Shown here: piece by piece, positions 57,653-64,000 of the stretch
Layout of the letters: each line of letters starts with the position of its first letter
Position numbering within the stretch: the stretch's first letter is position 1
Source: Nocardia vinacea
Lineage (GTDB): Bacteria > Actinomycetota > Actinomycetes > Mycobacteriales > Mycobacteriaceae
Length of the DNA: 64,000 bases
Assembly: GCF_035920345.1 (NCBI RefSeq)
Contig: NZ_CP109149.1
Location: 3,596,001 to 3,660,000, forward strand
Reading direction: 5' to 3'
The notes under the pieces: generated by a model
The model's database searches: none
What the model was told of the DNA's origin: nothing
What the model saw: only the letters and a program-made list of their open reading frames with translations
Program-made: the position numbers and the translations under genes

Positions 57653-58549
57653 ATGGACCTCAAAACGAACCGCTCAGCCTACCTGAGTCCTCCCCACGAC
57701 GGAAGGCAGCCGACAGACGAGGAGCTACCCCTGACTCGACACTCCCGTCACCACGGGCCCAACAAGCCCAGATACACACCGCAACAACATCTCCCGACCC
57801 TACCCACCACATTGCGCCTAATCCGAGATCACCTGCGACTATCCCGCGTCACCGCCCACGCACGACACGGGATCAGCCCCTCCTACCTCAGCCAAATCGA
57901 GCGTGGCGAACGCACCCCATCCATCGAGACACTCGAAATGATCATCGCCGGTTACAAACTCACACCGGTTCTGGCGCGTCACCTATGGGACCTACGGACT
58001 CCCGCACAGGATCTCCCGGCAGTGGAGAACCTTCGTCAGTGCGTCAGCGAGAATGTCGGACTCATGGCCTACCTCCATGACCTCGAAGTACGGGGAGTAC
58101 TCGCGGCCTACGTGGATCCAATGTGGAATGTACTGGCCTGCAACGGATTATTCTGGTCACTCGCACCTGACCTCAATGAAACCAAGTGCATCCCGGCATG
58201 GCTGTTCAGCCCGATCGCCCGGACCGTCCTCCTCCAATGGCGTAGCGAGGCCGCCTACTCCGTCGCCACCATCAAAGGCGCTCTCGCACGGTACCGCGGC
58301 AGCGAACAAGCACATGCCCTCATACGACGGCTTCACTCCGACAAGGACTTTCAAGAATTGTGGTCCGGCACCATCGACGTCGCCTACGGCCGTGACACCA
58401 ACCACCTCCTGCACGCGCGTAACCCCGCGACCGAGGAACTGGGCAGCTACCGCCTCTGCGTGGCGGACGTGACACAAAATCAGCACGTTCAGCTGATCAC
58501 CGCGATCCGGACTCGCTACTCCGGCCCCAAGTTCTCCCAACCACACTGA
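57653..58549 (+). CDS. XRE regulator with MmyB-like ligand-binding domain, divergent partner
   Basis: 298 residues from ATG 57653. A polar N-terminal extension of about 50 residues precedes the HTH ('ARHGISPSYLSQIERGERTP', residues about 72-92). The C-terminal part matches the MmyB-like pattern: 'DPMWNVLACNGLFWSLAPDL', 'WLFSPIARTVLLQWRSEA', 'LIRRLHSDKDFQELW'. It is related to the neighbour at 56803-57555 but the sequences have diverged widely. Confidence 0.8.
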   Translation: MDLKTNRSAYLSPPHDGRQPTDEELPLTRHSRHHGPNKPRYTPQQHLPTLPTTLRLIRDHLRLSRVTAHARHGISPSYLSQIERGERTPSIETLEMIIAGYKLTPVLARHLWDLRTPAQDLPAVENLRQCVSENVGLMAYLHDLEVRGVLAAYVDPMWNVLACNGLFWSLAPDLNETKCIPAWLFSPIARTVLLQWRSEAAYSVATIKGALARYRGSEQAHALIRRLHSDKDFQELWSGTIDVAYGRDTNHLLHARNPATEELGSYRLCVADVTQNQHVQLITAIRTRYSGPKFSQPH

Positions 58550-59209
58550 AGGAGCCGGCGGCGAGCTCGCTGACCGGGCTCACCCGTCGACGGAACGTAT
58601 TCAAGGGACTGTTGTGACGCTCCTGCGCGGGGCGGGAATCCTGCCTGCCTGCTGGGCCATCTCGGGAGAGGCTGTGCACGAAAGTTGACAGTCGAGACCA
58701 TGGTCGGTCCCATGTGCTGCGTCCCGCGGGATCAGTCGTTGCGTTCCAGGCATCGTGGGTGTAGACCGGCATATCCGGAGTCCGGCAATTGCTGCAGGCC
58801 GGAGTCGACGACGTCGTCGGCACCCTCATGGACGAGAACATCAGGCCGCCGGCGCCGCCCACGGCCGGCGACTCGATGAAGCCGAACCGGCGACGACGGT
58901 CGGCGAACTCGGCAGGCAGCTGACCCGGCGCACCACACTCTACGACGTCCTCCTCGACCCACCCACGCTTTGCGGCCCACGCTGCTCGCCCGGCAACCGA
59001 GATGGCATTCGGCATGAAAACAGCAGGAAGACGGCCTCGTCGGCATCAGTCCCGGCGGCACCCCGGGCTCGGCTTCATCGGCATGGCTTTTCTCTGGACA
59101 GTCGTTCGCGTTTCGCCCGCTCCGAGGACGCGTACAGAGTGGCCGGATCACCCGGTCGGCGTGGAACGATCTCGCCGATCGTTCAAAGGGATGACCCAGT
59201 CCGACACCT
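58550..59209. other. 660-bp stretch with degraded coding fragments only
   Basis: No intact gene is visible. On the plus strand short runs look protein-like ('GVDDVVGTLMDENIRPP' near 58800 and 'LGFIGMAF' near 59070, the latter recalling the N-terminus of Gfo/Idh/MocA oxidoreductases), but each breaks off. It looks like chromosomal or catabolic-gene debris left by rearrangement. Confidence 0.45.
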
Positions 59210-62200
59210 TCAACCGTGTGCGGGTCGGCTCCGCTCGGCGACCCAGGCGGCGATCTGGGCGCGGGAGCTGAATCCGAGTTTGGTCAGGATGTGTTCGACG
59301 TGTCCCTCAGCGGTGCGCAGCGAGATGACCAGGCGGGTGGCGATGGCCCTGTTGGTCAGGCCGTCGGCGACGAGGTCGGCAACCTCCTGCTCCCGTCTGG
59401 TCAGCTTCGCCGGATCAGCAGCCGCGGCCCTTGGTTGCTCTCCTAGGGCGTAGTCGGTCGCGGCGTCGAGATCGAGTGCGGCGCCTTCGCGGTAGGCGGC
59501 CTCGAAGGATCGCTGGCTGAGCGTGCGACGGACGGCTCGCTCGCAGTCCTCATGGTGGACCGCCAGGCCCGCAAACAGTATGGAAGAGCCGCCAATCGCC
59601 TGAGATAGTGCCTGCGCGGCGCCCAGCAACACCGAGGCGCGTCGCGCGCTGCCCTCGGCGCCGACAACCCAAGCCAGACCTTCCAGGGCTATCGCGGCCA
59701 TGAGCAGGTCTTTCTGTTGTCTGGCCAGCTGCAGCTCCTGCCGCAGCAGCTGCAGCGCACGGTCGCGATCACCCTGGCGCCACGCGGCAATCGCCGCCCC
59801 CCACAAGGCATATGACCGATGTGCGGATTCGCCGTGGGATTCGATGATCGCGAGGGCCTTCTCGAAGTACGAGAGAGCTGCTGCGCTGTCCTCCCGGAAT
59901 GTGTGCACCCATCCGAGCCCGAGCAGGGCCCAGACCTGCCCGTAGACCTCACCTTGTGCAGTGAACGTCTCGAGGGCCGCCTCCGTGGGAGCGCGGGCGC
60001 GCGCAGAGTCAGCGATGCGGACCGCGTGCAGACCTTGGGTGAGGTTCACGAACGCGTGCACGATCGGATGCTCGGTCTGTTCGGCGAGCGCCTGCGCCTG
60101 CCTGAGCAGTGCGGATGCTGCGGGGAGATCGTCCTGGGATTCGGTCACCAGGCTGGCGCGCCACAGTGCCTTGGCGCGTGCGGGCGTGGCAGTGGCGGGT
60201 GCGCCGGCGAGGGCGCGGTCGAGCCAGTGCCGAGCCTCACTGAGCTGGCTTCGGGAGAACCAGAACAGTTGCAGGGCTGCCGCGAACGACAACGCGGCGT
60301 CGGATCCTGCTCGGGTGTCGGTCAGGCAGAAGTCCAATGCCTCGCGCAGGTTCGGTTGTTCGCGGTCGAGGCGGGCGATCCAGTCGAGTTGTCGAGGGCT
60401 GATCCAATCGGCCTCGGCGTCCTCGGCGAGCTGCCGATACCAGTCCAGGTGCCGGCGCCGCAATTCCAGGTATTCGCCGGCTTCGTCGAGTTTGTCGCGG
60501 CCGTAGTCACGGACCGTCTCGAGCAGCCGGAACCGCACCACCGACTCCGACTCCTCGCGATTCAAGATGGACTTTTCGACCAGGGCGGTGAGCACATCGA
60601 GCAGATCCTGTGCTCCGAGGTCGTCTCGACACACCTGTTCGGCGGCGTCGAGTTCGAAACTGCCGGCGAATACCGACAGCTGGGCCCACACCTGCTGTTC
60701 GGCCGGGGTGCACAGCGAGTGACTCCAGTCGATGCACCACTGCAGGGTCTGCTGGCGGCTCGGCGCGCTGCGGCTGCCGCGGGTGAGCAGCGCGTACCGG
60801 TCGGTGAGCCGTTGCAGGATCTGTTCGGGTGACAGTGCTGGCAGCCGGGCTGCCGCCAACTCGATGGCCAGCGGCAGCCCGTCGAGGTGGCGGCAGATCT
60901 CGGCTACCGCGGCGAGGTTGTCCTTGGTGAGCGCAAAGCCGGGCACCGCGGCGGCGGCTCGTTCGACGAACAGGCTGACCGCGTCGTAGCGGGGCGCACC
61001 CCGCAGCGACGGTTCCCGATCTGGATCGGGAACCGTCAGCGGCCGCACCCGCAGTACGGATTCCCCGCCGATGCCCAGCGGCTCGCGGCTGGTGGCGAGG
61101 ATCCGCAGCCCCGGGCACGCCCGCAGCAGAGTCTCGGCAACCTTCGCTGCCGCATCCACGATTTGTTCGCAATTGTCGAGCACCAGCAGCAACTGCTTTG
61201 GCGCCAGATATTCGATCAGCACATCGAGCACCGACTGTCCCCGCGGACGCAACCCCACAGCGGCAGCGATCACCCCCGGCAGCAGGCCACCATCGTGCAG
61301 CTCGCTGAGCTCGACCAACCACACCCCGTCAGTGAAGTCGCGTCGCGCACCGGTCGCGACCCGCAACGCCAGCCGGGTCTTGCCCACCCCACCGATCCCG
61401 GTCAACGTCACCAGCCGCGAGCTCGCCAGCAGGCTCTTGGCCTCGGTCAATTCGGCGCGGCGGCCGACGAAGCTCGTCAGCTCCAGAGGAAGAGACGCCT
61501 GTGCGCTGACCCACGAACCAGACGGTGCGGGCCCCCGAACCGGCGAGCGGCCGGTGGCAAGTGGAATCAATGGAATCGGGGTTCTGTCTGGCTGCTCGGC
61601 ACCCGTTGTGATCCGCACCGCCATCTCATCGACCGGCCACCCGCGCTCGACCTGCAGTTGCTGCAACTGCTCGCCGAAGGCCGCCGCGGCGGGCCGCTGC
61701 TCGGGAGCGCGGGCCATGGCATGTTCGATTGCGGTCGAGATCTCTTCGTCGATGCTGTGCTCGCGCAGATTCGGCGTCGGCTGCGTGGTGATCCGCAGAA
61801 ACTGGGCCACCATCTGCTCCCCGCTGCGTCGCTCGAACGCCGCATGCCCGGTCAACGCGGCGAACAAGGTAGCGCCCAGACCATAGACATCGGCCGCCGC
61901 GGTCGGCTGTTCTCCCGCCAGCACCTCCGGTGCGGTGAACGCCGGCGAACCCGTTATCGTGCCCGTGGCGGTACGAAATCCGTCGGCGATACGCGCGATC
62001 CCGAAATCGGTCAGTGCCGGCTCACCGTAATCGGTGATCAGGATGTTGGCGGGCTTAACATCCCGATGCACGATGCCGAGCCGGTGCGCGGTCTCCAGCG
62101 CCCCGGCAACCTTCACCCCCACTTGCAACGACTCCTGCACCGACAGCGGACCGTAACGACGGATTCGGGCGTCGAGGGAATCCTGCGGATAGTAGGGCAT

Positions 62201-62506
62201 CACCAGATAGGGCAGACCGGATGCGGTGGTGCCGACCTGCAGTACTGCCACGATGTTCGGGTGCCCGGTCAGCCGGCCCATCGCCCGCTGCTCCCGAACA
62301 AACCGCTCCCGGTTGCCCTCCGCGAGGTCGGCGGTCAGAATCTTGACCGCCACAGTCCGATCCAAGGCCGTCTGGGAGCACCGATACACCACGCCGAAGC
62401 CGCCGCGACCGATCTCCTCGGCGTCGGCGAATCCAGCTTCCGCCAGCTCCACCGGGACCGTGGAGATCACCTCGCGCTGAGTTTTGAACGAGTCGATTTC
62501 ACCCAT
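59210..62506 (-). CDS. PknK-like Ser/Thr kinase - STAND ATPase - LuxR regulator
   Basis: ATG 62506 follows AGGA at good spacing; 1098 residues. Kinase domain 27-290: glycine loop GRGGFG at 33-38, Lys55, HRDVKPAN at 147-154, DFG at 167-169 and APE at 192-194, all intact. STAND/NB-ARC-like ATPase from about 345: Walker A 'GIGGVGKTRLA' near 370, Walker B 'LLLVLDNCEQ' near 439. TPR-like helices fill 700-1000, and a LuxR HTH ends the protein ('LTRREQEVADLVADGLTNRA'). Mycobacterial PknK has a comparable kinase-ATPase layout. It should link phosphorylation to transcription; the targets are unknown. Confidence 0.9.
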   Translation of the reverse strand: MGEIDSFKTQREVISTVPVELAEAGFADAEEIGRGGFGVVYRCSQTALDRTVAVKILTADLAEGNRERFVREQRAMGRLTGHPNIVAVLQVGTTASGLPYLVMPYYPQDSLDARIRRYGPLSVQESLQVGVKVAGALETAHRLGIVHRDVKPANILITDYGEPALTDFGIARIADGFRTATGTITGSPAFTAPEVLAGEQPTAAADVYGLGATLFAALTGHAAFERRSGEQMVAQFLRITTQPTPNLREHSIDEEISTAIEHAMARAPEQRPAAAAFGEQLQQLQVERGWPVDEMAVRITTGAEQPDRTPIPLIPLATGRSPVRGPAPSGSWVSAQASLPLELTSFVGRRAELTEAKSLLASSRLVTLTGIGGVGKTRLALRVATGARRDFTDGVWLVELSELHDGGLLPGVIAAAVGLRPRGQSVLDVLIEYLAPKQLLLVLDNCEQIVDAAAKVAETLLRACPGLRILATSREPLGIGGESVLRVRPLTVPDPDREPSLRGAPRYDAVSLFVERAAAAVPGFALTKDNLAAVAEICRHLDGLPLAIELAAARLPALSPEQILQRLTDRYALLTRGSRSAPSRQQTLQWCIDWSHSLCTPAEQQVWAQLSVFAGSFELDAAEQVCRDDLGAQDLLDVLTALVEKSILNREESESVVRFRLLETVRDYGRDKLDEAGEYLELRRRHLDWYRQLAEDAEADWISPRQLDWIARLDREQPNLREALDFCLTDTRAGSDAALSFAAALQLFWFSRSQLSEARHWLDRALAGAPATATPARAKALWRASLVTESQDDLPAASALLRQAQALAEQTEHPIVHAFVNLTQGLHAVRIADSARARAPTEAALETFTAQGEVYGQVWALLGLGWVHTFREDSAAALSYFEKALAIIESHGESAHRSYALWGAAIAAWRQGDRDRALQLLRQELQLARQQKDLLMAAIALEGLAWVVGAEGSARRASVLLGAAQALSQAIGGSSILFAGLAVHHEDCERAVRRTLSQRSFEAAYREGAALDLDAATDYALGEQPRAAAADPAKLTRREQEVADLVADGLTNRAIATRLVISLRTAEGHVEHILTKLGFSSRAQIAAWVAERSRPAHG

Positions 62507-62792
62507 ATACAGGTCCTGCTCGATGGTGTACCTCAGCATATAGCGCCAGACCAGTGCAGTGGCGTCGCCCTTGGCCCCCGTATCTGCAGCCAACTGAGGG
62601 TCTGTCCTGACCTGCAATATTTTGGGGCACGCGTGTCGGCAAGAGTGCTAGCTGGTGGGGTCGATTCCCGCGGTCGGGCGGGTGCTTGGCGGGTAGTGGC
62701 CGATGATCCCGCTGTTGGCTTTTCCGCAGGCGCCGTTGGCGAAGTTGATCCATGGTCCGGCACCGGCCGACCCGCTCGTTCGGGTGCCCGAC

Positions 62793-63338
62793 CGCGATCT
62801 CGTCTATGTGGAATCCGTCGACGAGGCAGTCGCCGGAATCGACGACGGCGCAACGGTTCTCGTCCCCTGGACGATGGTCGACGCGGCGGCCGTGGCCATG
62901 ACGGGGCCGAAATTCCGGGCGGTCTTGCGGTAGACCAGGTTGCCCAGGGTGTCGGCGCGATGGGCGCTGATCAGTGCGACATCACCCTTGATCGGGTATT
63001 CGAGAACGTATGTGCGCCCGTCGATTTCGCGGATCTCCTTGCCCTCGGCCAGCGGTGTGCCGACCCCGGTCGGGCAGAAGAACGCACCGATGCCCGCACC
63101 CGCCGGCGCGCATTCGCTCGGCGAGATTGCCCTGTGGGACGACCTCGAGTTCGACCTCGCCCGCGCGGTACAGCGTGTCGAAGACATACGAGTCGGTCTG
63201 TCGTGGGAAGGAGCAGATCACTTTCCGGACCCGACCGGCCTGCAACAGGGCGGCCAGCCCGACCTCACCGTTGCCCGCGTTGTTCGAGACGATGGTCAGA
63301 TCCTTCGCGCCCTGGCGGATGAGCCCGTCGATGTTGAT
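62793..63338 (-). pseudogene. fragmented, partly inverted CoA-transferase subunit A
   Basis: On the plus strand 62793-62864 encodes an N-terminal signature of CoA-transferase subunit A ('VYVESVDEAVAGIDDGATVL'). From about 62866 to 63338 the later part of the same kind of protein is encoded on the minus strand ('GLIRQGAKDLTIVSNNAG' down to 'RKTARNFGPVMATAAAST'), with a frameshift near 63100. The two pieces face opposite ways, so an inversion broke the gene, and the IS481-type element then cut its 5' side. It is non-functional. Confidence 0.75.
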
Positions 63339-64000
63339 TGTTCAGCAGCAGACTCGGTGATCGCCGTGGGTGCAGTGTTGGTAGCAGCCGGCGTCGCATC
63401 CTTTCGTGTGCGGAACAGCGTCACCGGGGAGGCCATGCCCAGGGACTGATGTGGGCGTTGGGTGTTGTAGCTGTGCACCCATTCATCGAGGGCGGGCTGC
63501 GCGGCTTCGATTGTGGCAAATGGCCCCACTTCGTCGAGCAGTTCGCGTCGCAGCGTTCGGTGGAACCGCTCGATCTTGCCGGTGGTCGTCGGTGATCGCC
63601 GTTTCGTCAGGCGGGCGCTGATGCCGTGCTCGCGGCAGGTGCGCTCGAAGAGCACCTCGACGGGTAGCGGGCGGGTGAACCTGCCGGTGAACTGCTTACC
63701 GCTGTCGGTGAGGACTTCGAAGGGAACGCCCCATCGCCCCATCGCGGCGACGAACGCTGCGCACACGGCCACACCGGAAGGCTTCTCGAGCACGGTGGCG
63801 ACGACGATGAATCGTGAGTGGTCGTCGATCCCGGTCAAGATCTTGCATTCGCGACCTCCTACCAGAAAGATCCCTCCGACCAGGTCGAGCTGCCACAGGT
63901 GCATCGGAGCTTCGCGTTCCCACCGCTTGTAGATTCGTTTGTGTTGCTGTTCTTGAGGATTGATCAGTTCGTTCCTGGTAAGGGCTCGGTGGACAGGGCA
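63296..64000 (-). CDS. IS481-type DDE transposase, 5' end outside the window
   Basis: The frame is open to the right edge, with 'RNELINPQEQQHKRIYKRW' leading into the catalytic domain. Catalytic Asp in 'WQLDLVGG', Asp in 'LTDSGKQF' and Glu in 'GKIERFHRTLRREL' are present. The last residues probably run through the IS end into the CoA-transferase remnant, so the native stop may be nearer 63340. It should move the element by a copy/cut-and-paste DDE reaction. Confidence 0.85.
   Translation of the reverse strand, partial: CPVHRALTRNELINPQEQQHKRIYKRWEREAPMHLWQLDLVGGIFLVGGRECKILTGIDDHSRFIVVATVLEKPSGVAVCAAFVAAMGRWGVPFEVLTDSGKQFTGRFTRPLPVEVLFERTCREHGISARLTKRRSPTTTGKIERFHRTLRRELLDEVGPFATIEAAQPALDEWVHSYNTQRPHQSLGMASPVTLFRTRKDATPAATNTAPTAITESAAEQSTSTGSSARARRI
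63339..64000. mobile_element. IS481-family insertion sequence, partial
   Basis: The inner end appears at about 63339, where TGTTCAGCAGCAGACTC begins and the CoA-transferase reading frame stops. TGT ends are usual for this family. The other end lies beyond the window, so the terminal repeat cannot be matched. Confidence 0.65.

Noticed and set aside
60887..63322. An 811-codon plus-strand frame opposite the kinase-LuxR gene
   Set aside because: It is the mirror of a gene with all catalytic motifs and shows no domain of its own.
1..64000. CRISPR arrays, rRNA or riboswitches
   Set aside because: No regularly spaced repeats were seen apart from the single 120-bp duplication, and no rRNA or recognisable riboswitch core was found by reading.

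Overview
The window reads as one stretch of a conjugative plasmid or integrative conjugative element from a high-GC, mycolic-acid-type actinomycete, most like Nocardia or a close relative such as Rhodococcus or Gordonia. The reasons are the GC-rich codon use, a MobF (TraA/TrwC-type) relaxase-helicase, an actinobacterial type IV secretion (T4SS) operon with SCO6880-like, VirB4-like and TraG-like proteins, cutinase-like secreted proteins and a glycine-zipper secreted protein of the kind seen in mycolata. No replication initiator, partition genes or tRNA attachment site are visible, so plasmid versus ICE stays open.

Layout. 1-4.9 kb (+): a partial DUF4192 gene, a frameshifted ssb with a strong hairpin behind it, and accessory genes, two of which share a helical domain with the relaxase C-terminus. 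4.9-11.2 kb (+): a G-depleted, C-rich tract, a repeat/hairpin block that could be oriT, and a 2008-residue relaxase-helicase. 11.3-19.0 kb (+): a compact cassette of a MoaA-like radical SAM enzyme, a B12-type radical SAM enzyme, an S66 (LD-carboxypeptidase/MccF-type) peptidase, a stand-alone class II aminoacyl-tRNA-synthetase paralogue, a small protein of unknown function, an SDR oxidoreductase, a WYL regulator and an HhH-GPD DNA glycosylase. I do not recognise this combination as a described pathway. It is the best candidate here for a new biosynthetic or modification system carrying its own resistance functions. 19.0-23.8 kb: a membrane protein, then a six-gene minus-strand block diverging from an XRE regulator across a perfect 9-bp inverted repeat.

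24.1-55.2 kb (-): one transfer operon of about 26 genes, many joined by ATGA or GTGA stop/start overlaps. Reading 5' to 3' it runs from a 35-residue membrane peptide and secreted proteins (glycine-zipper protein, two cutinase-like proteins, a LIP-family protein), through a VirB6-like protein, SCO6880-like protein, VirB4-like ATPase, NlpC/P60 peptidase and five dispersed members of one paralogous family, to the TraG-like coupling protein, a double DUF4913 protein and a metallo-beta-lactamase-fold hydrolase. A 3.3-kb recombinase element has inserted in the opposite orientation between the SCO6880-like and VirB4-like genes; its second large gene carries an exact 120-bp tandem duplication.

55.2-64 kb: a second metallo-beta-lactamase-fold gene, a divergent pair of XRE/MmyB-type regulators, a PknK-like kinase-ATPase-LuxR regulator, then debris: a fragmented, partly inverted CoA-transferase gene cut by an IS481-type element that runs off the window. 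Several genes show decay or fresh mutation: ssb has a 10-bp insertion, the gene at 29906-31011 looks one base short, and two hydrolase-fold proteins have Ala in place of the catalytic Ser.
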